Below are positions 24,752-34,481 of a stretch of 64,000 nucleotides of DNA, piece by piece. A program made the position numbers and the translations under genes. The notes beneath the pieces were generated by a model that saw only the letters and a program-made list of their open reading frames with translations, made no database searches and was not told where the DNA came from. The DNA is taken from the IMG/VR virus record IMGVR_UViG_3300032213_001373, positions 38,328-102,327 of that record, one strand, 5' to 3'. Each line of letters opens with the position of its first letter. Position 1 is the stretch's first letter. This stretch comes from a virus.

Positions 24752-25015
24752 CTAGCGGGGTAAAACTCGATCAGGCAAATTGGTCTTGGCTGGGGCGGAA
24801 AGCTGCTCCACCAGGATAGACAAAACTAGGCCGCCAAAGGTCGCTGCAAGGCCGTAGACGGGCAAATAGGAGAGTTTAGTATCCAGGGTTAGGCAGAACC
24901 CTAAAGCGGCTACAAGGCCCAGCAAACCCCGCCATTTACCAAGCTGGATTATTAAACCTTCTACAGCCGTAAGAATGCAGGCAGTAGCCATAGATGCTAT
25001 GAGTACTGTGGTCAT
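24752..25015 (-). CDS. three-TM small membrane protein
   Basis: 87 residues, membrane segments about 2-22 (TTVLIASMATACILTAVEG), 28-44 and 52-70, with a short Arg/Pro tail. The gene lies exactly at the boundary between the replication genes and the tail genes. It is not recognised; holin-like or superinfection-exclusion roles are possible but unproven. Confidence 0.55.
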   Translation of the reverse strand: MTTVLIASMATACILTAVEGLIIQLGKWRGLLGLVAALGFCLTLDTKLSYLPVYGLAATFGGLVLSILVEQLSAPAKTNLPDRVLPR

Positions 25016-25023
25016 GTTGCCCC

Positions 25024-27651
25024 CTATTGCCTGAAGACTACCCGATCTAGGTAGAATACTCTACCAGATCCTAGAGCATCAGGAGTCGCCTCAACATATA
25101 GTTGAGCGGTCTTTGCTCCAGAAATTTCTGACTTAGGAGCGTAGGTTGCAAAGTATGCCCAACGATCCGTGTGAACGATTCTAGCAGAATAACTTTTTTG
25201 AATAATTAAAACATCAGCATCATCATAGAATCTTGCTCTGATTGTGTATTGACCGTAAGCATCCTCATTCTCAGGCTTTATAGCTGCAGAGATATAGTAA
25301 CCGGCTAAGAAATCAATCGGAAGTTTATCGGTGTGAACACCAAAGGTTGATGCAGCTGTTGACGTAATGTGACCAAAAGCAGCACCATGAGTTGTGTACT
25401 CGTCAAACAAAGATCCTCGAGTTACTTCTCTCTCAATTATAGATGAGTCAGCAATCCAACCATCAGTACTTTGTTCAAAAGATGGGGACAACAAAATTGA
25501 TGGGGTAAGTTCTGGATATGGAGGTGTGGCAAAGCCAGGCATAATTTCCCAGCTAGATCCGTAGGGCATAACTAAAGGAAGTGTCTCTGCTAGACGAGCA
25601 AGCTTATTTAGATAGTTAGTCCAACGATAGCTTCTTCCTGAAGTTGTAGCAGGAAATTCCCAAGCACAATCCACTGATTGGATGTACTCATTGTTAATTG
25701 GATTGGTAGGTACAGTAGCTCCGCTACCATCAAAGTATGTACTTGGAGAAACTCCGTCCTCTAACAAAGTTCCATCAATGTATAAGATGTCTCCTACTTC
25801 AGCATCTTCTAAATACAACCAAACTTTTGCAGAAGGAAAACCAGAGTCAACACCGTATGTTGGAGACACAGCGGTTACAGAAATTCTTTGCGCTGCTGTT
25901 GTTAAAGATAGTGGATCAGAGTCAAGAGTGTAGTCTCCGATAGGGTAATAAAGCCCATCAGCATCTGAAAGAATCGTGGTCTGTTCTTCTGTAGATTGTA
26001 GTGAAGAAAACTCAAGACGTGCAATAACATTCTTTGTAGTGTTAGAAGTTACGTATGCACTAAAGGTATAGTTTTCTGCGTCATCTACAGGAATCCAGTC
26101 ACTACATACGCCTGCAACTCCTGGGCTTGTAACTGTAAACTTACCTACCTTTGATCCTTTTATAAGGGCAGCAGAAGGGGTTGTAGATGTAGCAAAGGTT
26201 CCGTTTAAAGCTAACCAGTTGTTAGTGTTAGTTTCAAAAGATGGGTTAGAAAGATAATTAGTTTTATCTCCTGCTACAGATACGATTACTTTTCTAGCAT
26301 CTTCGTAATATTCTGTAGTTGGAGCAGTAGTAAATTCAAACATATCAAAAAGGATACGCGTAGAGGTATTAGTTGTAACACCTATGATCTCGATATCTGC
26401 GTATACCGCTGTTGCGGGTGAATTTACTCCTGCTGTAGATGGGGCGTAGAACCATTGAAAACTTTGAGTTAGGGTAACTGTAGTGCCGTAAGAAGTGCTA
26501 GATATAAGAACCCCGTCTCTGTCATACCAGTTAATTCTAGCCCGTACCGTACCACCATTCGCTGTAGCTACAATTCTTGACTGACCCCTAAATAAATATT
26601 TAGTTAAAGGCTTTACCGGGATGCCAAACAAAGTTTTATTAGAGGCAGCAGAAGGAAGTCTCAATGTGTTAGATGCTGCCGCAGCACCGCTAAGAGACAT
26701 AAACCCTAGCTTACGTGGAGCAAAGTATGGGTTGGGGTTTTTATAAGACACGGCTGGAGGAGTAATAGTTACTCCAAGATCTGCTAATGAGTTTGCGTAT
26801 AGTCTGTGAGTAATTGTTCCAGTAGTTGCAGACCAGCGACCAATAGACTCTTCAAATGATGAATCGTTATAGTCCAACATTAAGTTTTTACCTTGAGTAA
26901 TTCTTGTACCCCAATGAGTCAAAGCAGTGGAGTAGGAAATAATTCCTTCGGTAGTTCCCTTTTTAGTATTTACTAACTCACTTACGCGATATACACCACG
27001 GTGGTAGATATCACCTAAGGTAGGTTCGTAATTAAACCCTCTGTCTTCAATCTTACTTTTAAGTAGTTGCACAGGTGTAAAGGCGTACTCAGAAGACTTT
27101 TCAAGTAAATCAGCTTCTGCTCTAAGGTTGTCGTAAGCAAAAGCATAGGCAGATAGAACCTTAGTAAAGTCGTTTGTTTCTGGCTCTCCAATTCCATCGC
27201 CACTAAAGATAGATGAGTTTAGCCAGGCAGATGGAATCCACTTTTCCATTTTTATTAGTGTAGGGCTAACGTCTTCGCTTACAGACACCACGGTTGAGTT
27301 TCCGCAATTAATCCAAAAAGATCCATTAAACAACCAGAAAGAATAAGTTATCTGCGTATCTTCATCAACGTTATTGTCTACAGCAGAAAGTCTATATGAG
27401 CTAATAGTTCCGCTATCAATTATTGTTCCTTGATATGGGTTGTCTGAAGCACCTTGATAGTTACGTACAACCATCCAGTGACTAGGAGGTGGATCGTTAG
27501 GATCTGTTAATACAGATGTCCAGTATAAAGATATGGTTCGGTACCGTAAACATAATGCTTCAAGGCTTACATTGTAAAAGGCACGGTTATTCTCAATCTG
27601 GCCATACTTAAGTCCAGGAGTACCGTATACCGCAAACGAATAACGTGCCAT
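25024..27651 (-). CDS. distal tail protein (tail protein I-like) with carbohydrate-binding-like modules
   Basis: 875 residues. The N-terminal 250 residues carry the baseplate-contacting features of P2 gpI-like proteins (KMEKWIPSAWLN, FAYDNLRAEADLLEKSSEY and LGDIYHRGVYRVSELVN). The remainder contains repeated beta-sandwich segments with WYDRDG, YADIEIIG and IDGTLLEDGV signatures typical of CBM4/9-like carbohydrate-binding modules, three units by eye. It follows baseplate J and a small fibre protein, the usual order for a receptor-binding tail tip. Likely binds cell-wall glycans. Confidence 0.7.
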   Translation of the reverse strand: MARYSFAVYGTPGLKYGQIENNRAFYNVSLEALCLRYRTISLYWTSVLTDPNDPPPSHWMVVRNYQGASDNPYQGTIIDSGTISSYRLSAVDNNVDEDTQITYSFWLFNGSFWINCGNSTVVSVSEDVSPTLIKMEKWIPSAWLNSSIFSGDGIGEPETNDFTKVLSAYAFAYDNLRAEADLLEKSSEYAFTPVQLLKSKIEDRGFNYEPTLGDIYHRGVYRVSELVNTKKGTTEGIISYSTALTHWGTRITQGKNLMLDYNDSSFEESIGRWSATTGTITHRLYANSLADLGVTITPPAVSYKNPNPYFAPRKLGFMSLSGAAAASNTLRLPSAASNKTLFGIPVKPLTKYLFRGQSRIVATANGGTVRARINWYDRDGVLISSTSYGTTVTLTQSFQWFYAPSTAGVNSPATAVYADIEIIGVTTNTSTRILFDMFEFTTAPTTEYYEDARKVIVSVAGDKTNYLSNPSFETNTNNWLALNGTFATSTTPSAALIKGSKVGKFTVTSPGVAGVCSDWIPVDDAENYTFSAYVTSNTTKNVIARLEFSSLQSTEEQTTILSDADGLYYPIGDYTLDSDPLSLTTAAQRISVTAVSPTYGVDSGFPSAKVWLYLEDAEVGDILYIDGTLLEDGVSPSTYFDGSGATVPTNPINNEYIQSVDCAWEFPATTSGRSYRWTNYLNKLARLAETLPLVMPYGSSWEIMPGFATPPYPELTPSILLSPSFEQSTDGWIADSSIIEREVTRGSLFDEYTTHGAAFGHITSTAASTFGVHTDKLPIDFLAGYYISAAIKPENEDAYGQYTIRARFYDDADVLIIQKSYSARIVHTDRWAYFATYAPKSEISGAKTAQLYVEATPDALGSGRVFYLDRVVFRQ

Positions 27652-27654
27652 TAA

Positions 27655-28197
27655 TTACATACCCGCTAATAGGAAAGGATCGAATCTAATTGCTTCCGCG
27701 GTTTGTAGGGCCGAAGTAGCTGTTGTGTTAAGAGTATTATACTCTGAGCTTCCTACGTACAGTACGTTGGCTGTACCTACCTTAGGTAAACCTGCACCAG
27801 AGATTGCAAACCCAATAGTGTCTGTCGAGTTCTTGGCTTCGAATAGGTTGTTGGTGGTTGTGGCGCTTGAGTTCTTTAGGGTAAGAGCAACCGCGTTGGA
27901 GACTGTCATGTTGTCTCCAGCTTTTCTTACATATGGGGATGTAGCTAGTCCGTTTACAAGACCAGCCTCAATGTTAGTGATTCTTTGATCCAAAGAATCC
28001 CAAGTAGACGTTAAAGAAAATGTTCCAGAATAGTTCGAGCTTAGGAGTCCGTTGTTAGCATCAACAGTTCCATTGAGAGCAAGCTCAATAGCACGAACCT
28101 CATCCTGCAGAGCATTGATGTGGTCTGCAACGATAGTGTCCTGTAGGTCTACCTTTGATGTAAAGGGACGAACGGAGTTGGGGAAAAAGGCTGGCAT
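27655..28197 (-). CDS. short tail-fibre-like protein
   Basis: 180 residues. Starts MPAFFPNSVRPFTSKVDLQD, with the helix DHINALQDEVRAIELALNG that is a common trimerising stalk near fibre N-termini, and then Asn/Ser/Thr-rich beta segments. It lies between baseplate J and the large tail tip protein. A connecting or short fibre protein is the best guess. Confidence 0.55.
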   Translation of the reverse strand: MPAFFPNSVRPFTSKVDLQDTIVADHINALQDEVRAIELALNGTVDANNGLLSSNYSGTFSLTSTWDSLDQRITNIEAGLVNGLATSPYVRKAGDNMTVSNAVALTLKNSSATTTNNLFEAKNSTDTIGFAISGAGLPKVGTANVLYVGSSEYNTLNTTATSALQTAEAIRFDPFLLAGM

Positions 28198-28210
28198 TTG
28201 ACTTCCTCTT

Positions 28211-29746
28211 CTAGGCGATTCCGCCGGTTACGTCGGTAAATACTAAGTTGACAGGCAACAAGTATCCAACCTGATTTGGGTTTAGAGAAATTGTACCGAC
28301 AGAAGACGCATTAGTTGTATTGAACTTAGTAAGTTCAACAGAAGATACGCCTTCTACTTGAGCAATGGTTGAGATTACAGATGATAGGGGGATTGATCTT
28401 CCAAAAGAATTGTTCTCAAATGAGAATAGCCCACCAGTGTTTAGCAAGGCTTTAGAGATAGCTAGCTTTACTGCTGCTTGTCTATACGCAGGCTCTACCT
28501 TTAAATCCATAGATAAATACAAAGGTGTGTATGTTGGGTATTGAACTGTCACACTAGTTCCTACAGGAATTTTATCTGCAAGGTATTTTGACACTTCCCC
28601 AGATAAAACTGTCCAGGCACTTGTTGGAGACCCTGCTGCAATACCTGGAGTTGTAGACCCGTCATCCTGTGATTGCACATAAACTGTAATATTGCTATAC
28701 ACACTTCCTACAGCTTTTGCTTTACCTACTTGAGATACTTGTAAAGTTAAGTACTCGTAATCAGCCAAGGTTACGGCACGCTTTCGTGCAACAATAGCCG
28801 CTTTAATTTTCTTTCGAAGTTGAGTAGATGAGTCTCCATCTGCCCCACCAAATGCTGCAGCCTCATTAGTTGCCGTAACAAGAGACAAAGTTTCAGGATT
28901 TCCATTTCCAGGAATAAAGGTAATTTCTTGAATAGCATTAGCAATGATGTTTCCCGCAATACCTGTACTTGTTTTATACAGGGCACTAATAAGTTGATTT
29001 GTTGGTGGAACATATCCGTTAACACCGTCGCCAAATATAACAGATGTAGTTCCATCTGTATTTAAACTTGTAGTAAATACAAGATCGTTTGGTCCAGAGT
29101 TTACAAGGCTGTCTACATATTTCCATGGAGAAAACGCAATACCCTGACCTACGTATACAACCAAAGTGTTGTCTACAATACCGACATCAAATAAAGAGAA
29201 CTCCTGATTAGACGTACCATCAGAACTTCCTAGGCTAACTGGAAGAGGCTTGTATGTTGTAGGGCTAATTAAGTCTGGACGATCTGTATTAGCTGTCTTT
29301 CCTTCTCGCGCTGTTACTGTGATAGATTGATCAGGCTGCAGTTGTACCACGGCTTGTGTTGTTTCGTAGTAGATTTCTGAATACTCGCCGTATGTAAGTG
29401 GTGCCATAACCTGAGTTCCAATAGGCAAATCTACATTTGAATCACTATTGTTTGTAAAGGTTACAGAGACTTGTGCAGGCGTAGGACCAGAAGGTTTGTA
29501 CCCATAGAGCTCAGCAAATCGCAATAGAGTTTCTGTTTTAACTGCGGTTTCAATAGAAGTTTCGTTAGCTACACGATCTAGGTAGTAAGACATGATGTCG
29601 CCCATATATGCAAAGGACTCTACCATCACTGACCCTAAGTCTGATGGATCGTCTGCTTCCCATTGAAACCCAGTACGAGTATTAATTAGGTTGATTATGT
29701 CTGCTTTTAAGCCTTCATAATCTCTTGAGGTGTAGTCGATCTGCAT
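28211..29746 (-). CDS. baseplate J-like wedge protein
   Basis: 511 residues. N-terminal MQIDYTSRDYEGLKADIINL, then DPSDLGSVMVESFAYMGDIM and SYYLDRVANETSIETAV, the conserved opening of baseplate J / T4 gp6-like proteins; PVGTSVTVQYPTYTPL is near the C-terminal part. It forms the wedge ring of the baseplate. It shares TAATG with the gp25-like gene upstream and is followed by tail tip genes. Confidence 0.85.
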   Translation of the reverse strand: MQIDYTSRDYEGLKADIINLINTRTGFQWEADDPSDLGSVMVESFAYMGDIMSYYLDRVANETSIETAVKTETLLRFAELYGYKPSGPTPAQVSVTFTNNSDSNVDLPIGTQVMAPLTYGEYSEIYYETTQAVVQLQPDQSITVTAREGKTANTDRPDLISPTTYKPLPVSLGSSDGTSNQEFSLFDVGIVDNTLVVYVGQGIAFSPWKYVDSLVNSGPNDLVFTTSLNTDGTTSVIFGDGVNGYVPPTNQLISALYKTSTGIAGNIIANAIQEITFIPGNGNPETLSLVTATNEAAAFGGADGDSSTQLRKKIKAAIVARKRAVTLADYEYLTLQVSQVGKAKAVGSVYSNITVYVQSQDDGSTTPGIAAGSPTSAWTVLSGEVSKYLADKIPVGTSVTVQYPTYTPLYLSMDLKVEPAYRQAAVKLAISKALLNTGGLFSFENNSFGRSIPLSSVISTIAQVEGVSSVELTKFNTTNASSVGTISLNPNQVGYLLPVNLVFTDVTGGIA

Positions 29747-30141
29747 TATGCTCCCGCTCTTTCTATCATTCCGTTGGCCCCAAAGATTGCTGTGTTAATG
29801 GTTAGAGATGTTATTTTAGCGCCTGGTAGCTCAACAATCACCTTGATGTTGGCAAAACCTTGCTCGTCTAAGTTCTCTAGCTCTAGTTTGTCTATGCGTA
29901 ACTCCGGAAGCCAGAGCGATACGGCATCGGTTATTGCGGTTCTGGCAGCTAAAAAGAAGTCATCTTCGTTTTCAAAAAGAGCTCGGGCCAGGTCTGTACC
30001 ATATTCAGGAAGCATAGGGCGCTGACCTACCTGGGTAGACATCAAAGTTAGAAGGCGGTCTAGATAGATTTTTGACTCTGTAGTGACGGTATCGGCTCTA
30101 CCAAAGGGGTTTAAAGTAAAGGGAAAGTTGATAGCTCTCAT
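29746..30141 (-). CDS. gp25/gpW-like baseplate wedge protein
   Basis: 131 residues from ATG 30141 (TAATG with the spike gene upstream). MRAINFPFTLNPFGR, then TQVGQRPMLPEYGTDLARAL and FFLAARTAITDAVSLW match the T4 gp25 family, including the EYGT/EYGS-like signature in the middle. gp25-like proteins anchor the sheath to the wedge. No lysozyme activity is expected despite the historical family name. Confidence 0.85.
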   Translation of the reverse strand: MRAINFPFTLNPFGRADTVTTESKIYLDRLLTLMSTQVGQRPMLPEYGTDLARALFENEDDFFLAARTAITDAVSLWLPELRIDKLELENLDEQGFANIKVIVELPGAKITSLTINTAIFGANGMIERAGA

Positions 30142-30881
30142 TATTGGACTCCAATCCATACAGGGTATTCAGGATCTCCGGCTTCAAACATAGCCCACAC
30201 TTTAGTACCTGGTCTTGGAATGAACTTGCCTACTAGGTTGATCGTAGCAATCATTCCAGGAACAGCAGGGCGTGTGGGGTTTGAAGAAGCGGCATGGTAA
30301 GTAAGCTTTGTATTAGCATCCGGAGAAGAAAAAACAAACTCGATATAGTCTTTGGCGTTCAAGTCCAGGATAAAGTTTGCGACCATAACGGTTTCCCCGT
30401 TGTTACCAGATATAAGTATTCTGGTATTGCTCTCTGGGATATTTACCCCATTTTTTCTAAGCCATAAATCTGCGGTGGTGGTGTTGGAATTAGACTTTGT
30501 AAATACAGCAGAAAACATAACAAAGTAATCGCCGGTCTCTTCTACAGTAATTTTTCCATTTGCAATAGACATCCTATTTGCATCTTGAGTTGCAAAACTA
30601 GAGTTAACAACTGTAGCGGTATTAGCTCCGGCTACTGTTTGGTTAGCGGTAGTAGTAAAAGTGCCGTAAGGAAACCCAGTTTGTGACATAGCACCTAGAC
30701 ATGGTGAAGCCCAACCTGTGGTTGAGGTTCCCGTAGGCTGCAAGATCTGTAAGGTTACTCGACCCTTCTTTAGAGGGTCTTTGTTATCCACAACCTTAGC
30801 GCTGTATATGCCGAAGAAACGTACACGACCTAGAGGGTCTACCATGTAGCTTAGTTCTGGAGAGGTGTAATCTTGTGTCAT
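30141..30881 (-). CDS. baseplate spike/hub OB-fold protein with inserted C1q/TNF-like domain
   Basis: 246 residues. The OB-fold of gp5/gpV-type spikes is visible in two pieces: PLGRVRFFGIYSAKVVDNKD then GRVTLQIL...WASPCL (17-62) and FIPRPGTKVWAMFEAGDPEY PVWIG (220-244). Between them (about 74-215) lies a jelly-roll-like insert with QTVAGANTATVVNSSFATQD, VEETGDYFVMFSAVFTKS, NGVNIPESNTRILISG and YIEFVFSS, resembling C1q/TNF domains. The family normally carries a short loop here. The insert may bind ligands or stabilise the tip. Confidence 0.7.
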   Translation of the reverse strand: MTQDYTSPELSYMVDPLGRVRFFGIYSAKVVDNKDPLKKGRVTLQILQPTGTSTTGWASPCLGAMSQTGFPYGTFTTTANQTVAGANTATVVNSSFATQDANRMSIANGKITVEETGDYFVMFSAVFTKSNSNTTTADLWLRKNGVNIPESNTRILISGNNGETVMVANFILDLNAKDYIEFVFSSPDANTKLTYHAASSNPTRPAVPGMIATINLVGKFIPRPGTKVWAMFEAGDPEYPVWIGVQ

Positions 30882-31486
30882 AGTATCTTATTACCTTTTG
30901 TAGCAGACCAAGCTGTGGTTCTTTTCACGGCTGAGAAATCTGGCACATCGTTTTGATAAAGATTAGGAGACGTAGGGTCTGTTGTCAATGCTGTAGCTGT
31001 TGGCTTAATATTAACAGACTTAATTGGTGGTGTATAAAGTTGAGTGTTGTTTACTGAGAACGCATAGTCTACAAGAATAGAAGGAGAAGGTTCGATCTTT
31101 TGTCCAGCAATCTCAGCGTTTACATCTCTAGTATCAGAAGCAGTTGAAGCATCGGGATTTGTATCACCAAGAACATCTGTTCCTAGCTCTACCTCAAGCA
31201 TATAGTTAGCAGTAGTTCCACCAAAGATATGAGTAACTTTCAGCACAGTCCAATAACCAGACATACCGTTAGGCAACCCATCTAGATAGATAGGTTCGTA
31301 TGGCTTAACAGTTGCCTCGCCAACAAGTACGGCTTTAGCTCTATAGGCATAGCGTTTAGCATCAGCTAAGTCACTAGCAATAAGTTTTGACTCTGTAAGG
31401 CTAGTTGTTACCTCGTGTACCTGGTGTCGCTTAAACTTTGCCTTAGGTTTGCTACTAGAACTTACTTTAGAAAATCTAGATGCCAT
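30878..31486 (-). CDS. baseplate hub protein, C-terminal half
   Basis: About 202 residues from ATG 31486, which has GAGGAG seven bases upstream inside the preceding gene (a longer frame starts at 31501). RYAYRAKAVLVGEATVKPYE, DGLPNGMSGYWTVLKVTHIF and YMLEVELGTD match the C-terminal beta-barrel region of T4 gp27 / phage late control D-type hubs. The N-terminal half is the overlapping gene 31476-32327, so the hub seems to be made from two polypeptides. It contacts the spike encoded next. Confidence 0.65.
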   Translation of the reverse strand: MASRFSKVSSSSKPKAKFKRHQVHEVTTSLTESKLIASDLADAKRYAYRAKAVLVGEATVKPYEPIYLDGLPNGMSGYWTVLKVTHIFGGTTANYMLEVELGTDVLGDTNPDASTASDTRDVNAEIAGQKIEPSPSILVDYAFSVNNTQLYTPPIKSVNIKPTATALTTDPTSPNLYQNDVPDFSAVKRTTAWSATKGNKIL

Positions 31487-32327
31487 CAAAGTACTCCTCA
31501 CTAGGAACTACTTTGCCTCTATTTTGAGCAGCATCAAATACTTTAGTTGGGTGGGTTGTAGTAATGCTGTTGCCGGATGTAGCGCTTACTCCACTCATGA
31601 CTCGGTCTACACGTACCCCTAGTTCAATAGCATCGTCTGAAACAATAGGCCTAAACTCTAAGCAAGTTCCTACAGAACGCTGTTGCTTTGTTATACCATC
31701 TTTATATTTAAAGTATGGGGCACGAGCCTTTTTATCTTGAAATATTTTGTTCTTAGACATAAAAAAGATAGTTGTGTTTTCTGCTTTAAGGGCAAAACCA
31801 GTCTGCTTAGCAAGCCTACGAAGTAGTTGCCAGTCTGTTTGTCCAGCTTGAACTACTGTTTCTCTTAGACGAGGGTGCCTTTGAGTAACAGCGTTTAACC
31901 CTTGACGCCTAGCAATCTTTGCTATTACCTGATCAGCAGTTACTTTTTTGTAGATTTCTTGAGTACTATCTTTTAATACAGAGGACGCAGATACACACCA
32001 CACCTGTGTTACGTGAGACATCATTGTTGCGGCAGGATCAATTTCGTACACGTAGCCTTCAAAGGTAGACCTGTTAGGGCCGCTGCTGTATGTAAATTGA
32101 ACAGGGTCACTAGAAACAATTGTTGTTTCGTCTTTTCTTGGTTTACCTTTAAAGGTTAAGATAAGTACGTCATGAGTTTCTATTTCTTGATGTAACTCAG
32201 CTCCAAGAAGTAACAGTTCAAAGTTAGGTGTCTTAGGAAAGAAAACACTAAAGTCAGAGCTGTATACGGAACCCGTAGACTCCTTAGCATAGTTCTCAGA
32301 TATTGTATATAAGTTATCTACTGACAT
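31476..32327 (-). CDS. baseplate hub protein, N-terminal half
   Basis: 283 residues. FSVFFPKTPNFELLLLGAEL, RKDETTIVSSDPVQFTYSSG and YVYEIDPAATMMSHVTQVWC followed by VTADQVIAKIARRQGL and GQTDWQLLRRLAKQTGFAL are the pattern of late control D/gp27-type hub N-terminal domains, including the ITTDQV...I.KQTGF-like region. It ends about where the second barrel starts in full-length relatives; the next gene supplies that part. It overlaps the LysM gene upstream by 14 bases. Confidence 0.65.
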   Translation of the reverse strand: MSVDNLYTISENYAKESTGSVYSSDFSVFFPKTPNFELLLLGAELHQEIETHDVLILTFKGKPRKDETTIVSSDPVQFTYSSGPNRSTFEGYVYEIDPAATMMSHVTQVWCVSASSVLKDSTQEIYKKVTADQVIAKIARRQGLNAVTQRHPRLRETVVQAGQTDWQLLRRLAKQTGFALKAENTTIFFMSKNKIFQDKKARAPYFKYKDGITKQQRSVGTCLEFRPIVSDDAIELGVRVDRVMSGVSATSGNSITTTHPTKVFDAAQNRGKVVPSEEYFDGI

Positions 32328-32604
32328 ATGGGACTCTTATCTCTGTACCAGGTTCAATAGAAAATGGGTCAGTAATTTCTGGGTTTATTTCCATAATCTG
32401 CCACCACAACAAAGGGTTAAGTAGATACTTCTTAGCTAAAGAAGATAGGTTATCTCCGTACACCCAGGTGTGTGTCAAGAAAGTAATTGACCCTAGAGAT
32501 GTAAAATCTCTGTAGACTGCAATGTCATACTCACCAGTAACCTTGTTTGGAATCTGTGCAAGGGGTCCTTCAAAGTAACGAGAGGTTCTTGTTATATTAC
32601 TCAT
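32314..32604 (-). CDS. LysM-domain baseplate protein
   Basis: 96 residues. THTWVYGDNLSSLAKKYLLN followed by PLLWWQIMEINPEITDPFSI and EPGTEIRVP is a LysM motif (about residues 43-92). Such small LysM proteins (T4 gp53 class) occupy the baseplate between tape measure and hub genes and bind the peptidoglycan or the hub. It overlaps its neighbours on both sides. Confidence 0.8.
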   Translation of the reverse strand: MSNITRTSRYFEGPLAQIPNKVTGEYDIAVYRDFTSLGSITFLTHTWVYGDNLSSLAKKYLLNPLLWWQIMEINPEITDPFSIEPGTEIRVPYVSR

Positions 32605-34481
32605 GATGAGCTCGCCGCCTTCTTAATTCCAGCTACATACTTTGTCTGCTTTTCAGAGAATGCCTTTTGTACTTCGTCACTAGTCTCACTAATAACTGGG
32701 TAACGAATCATGGTAACGTCTACTGTGCTGAACATAGGGACCATAAGCTCATTAAAGATTACGTGGTTGACTGATACCGAAGCTACAGAACCTTTGTATC
32801 TAAGGTTGTTATGGATCTTAAGCCATACAGGTGTTCCAGTGATGTAACCAAAGTCAGATGTCTCCGCTGGTTTTCCTGAAACTGTATATGTTAACAACGT
32901 ATTGTTGCTAGGTTTAGGGTCTCCATTTAAAACTCTGTATAGGAACTCGATGTCGTACTCTGTTCCTCTATTTAAGATGCCTTGAATTTCTTCTTCTCTA
33001 AGCTCTCTAGGATAGTTTTTACCGTAAGTTCCTGGCCTGCCCTTCATACCAGCAAGCTCAGTCATATCAGGCATTCTATTTAAGTAGAGAGTGAACCCTA
33101 CTGAAACGTTTCCACCAATATAGTTAGCTGGATCTTTATCGGCTAACATCCAGTCAATAGATGTATCCATAGCTGTACTATAGGAAATGGTAGTAGGGTT
33201 GTAGTTAAATCTAAAACCCCAAGGCTTGTCGGCATTTCCAGGACCATTTAATGCGGTAGCTGAAGCTCTGTCTTGAAAAATCATTCCAAGTCTTCCAGCT
33301 TTTGTTACCTCAGAGTTTAAAAGATCGATCTTGTCATAGGCAATAATGTACTGAGAAGAGGCTCTTGGCTTACCCAGGTCTTTTTGTATATTGTCTTTTA
33401 CCTTATTAAAGAAGCTTACATCTCTTGATACGTAATGGTTTGGTGGGTTAGTACGTGTAGTTTGATCTATATCAACTGGCTTAGATCCTGCAAATGGAGA
33501 TGGTTCAGTAGAGCCATTATCTACAGGTGCGCCACACGTGCTTGTTTTAATAGCAAGCAAAGCATTAATCGCATCTTGTTTACTATCTCTTTTATCTGAA
33601 CCTTTAAAGTCTTTATTAACGTTAGCTGGATTATCTAGGTTAAGATCAAAGCCAATAAACTGATCAGGACCCAAAGCTCCTAAACCAGCAACTAAGTTTT
33701 CTGCGGTATTAGCCCCAGTAAAAGTAGATTGTATTCCGTCTAAAGACCAGCGTCGTAAGTTATAGTTAGTAAGCAAAGGATTAATATCTGCAGACCTAAC
33801 TACAGCAACCCATTGGTTTGGTGTGCTGCACTTATCTAAAGTAATGTAGCTTTTATTCCAAGCAGCATCTAAGACTTGTTTAGGGATTGTAGGATCCATA
33901 CGAGCTCCTGTCCATTTTACGACAGGGATGTTCTCTGCAGGCAGTACTTCTAGATCTACTGCGCCTGGATTCTCATCTGAATACGCTTTAAGTTTTACAT
34001 AGATTCTAGGGGTTACGGTTACGTTTGCTTTTTTGGCAAGCAAATTAAAGTAAAAGATTTCTTTTGATTCCTGGTTAGAACCATCAACATAGTATGGAAA
34101 CTTAGAGGCAGTGTTTTTAACAAACACTCTTTGACTTCCAGAACTAGTTTGAACTATATCGCCAATACTTACTTGGTTTGCAACTTCGGTTCTCCAAGAC
34201 TGTAACAATAGGACTTGAACCCCATCACCGTCATACAGTGGTTGAGCAGGGTTAGCAATGCTAGGCTCTAAATAGTTAGAGCCTACTTTTTTCTTTTTCC
34301 ACACACGAATTGCATAGCGAACTTCATAGTCTTTATAGACAGCCTTAGAGTCTGAGTTAATTAACACATAGTCTTTTGTATCAGAACCCTTTTGAGTCTT
34401 GACCTGTTCGTAGGCATCGATAGTCCAAAAGTATTCAGATCCCGCATCTTGGGTACCAGATATGTTCTTATAGTTTGTCAT
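32601..34481 (-). CDS. tail/baseplate structural protein
   Basis: 626 residues. The N-terminal third has RVWKKKKVGSNYLEPSIANP and many beta segments; the C-terminal part contains WGFRFNYNPTTISYSTAMD and YPRELREEEIQGILNRGTEY, resembling tube/hub-adaptor proteins with the FxFNPT element seen in contractile tail adaptors. It shares TAATG with the tape measure. A tube-initiator or hub-adaptor role is inferred from order and that element; the family is not certain. Confidence 0.6.
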   Translation of the reverse strand: MTNYKNISGTQDAGSEYFWTIDAYEQVKTQKGSDTKDYVLINSDSKAVYKDYEVRYAIRVWKKKKVGSNYLEPSIANPAQPLYDGDGVQVLLLQSWRTEVANQVSIGDIVQTSSGSQRVFVKNTASKFPYYVDGSNQESKEIFYFNLLAKKANVTVTPRIYVKLKAYSDENPGAVDLEVLPAENIPVVKWTGARMDPTIPKQVLDAAWNKSYITLDKCSTPNQWVAVVRSADINPLLTNYNLRRWSLDGIQSTFTGANTAENLVAGLGALGPDQFIGFDLNLDNPANVNKDFKGSDKRDSKQDAINALLAIKTSTCGAPVDNGSTEPSPFAGSKPVDIDQTTRTNPPNHYVSRDVSFFNKVKDNIQKDLGKPRASSQYIIAYDKIDLLNSEVTKAGRLGMIFQDRASATALNGPGNADKPWGFRFNYNPTTISYSTAMDTSIDWMLADKDPANYIGGNVSVGFTLYLNRMPDMTELAGMKGRPGTYGKNYPRELREEEIQGILNRGTEYDIEFLYRVLNGDPKPSNNTLLTYTVSGKPAETSDFGYITGTPVWLKIHNNLRYKGSVASVSVNHVIFNELMVPMFSTVDVTMIRYPVISETSDEVQKAFSEKQTKYVAGIKKAASSS

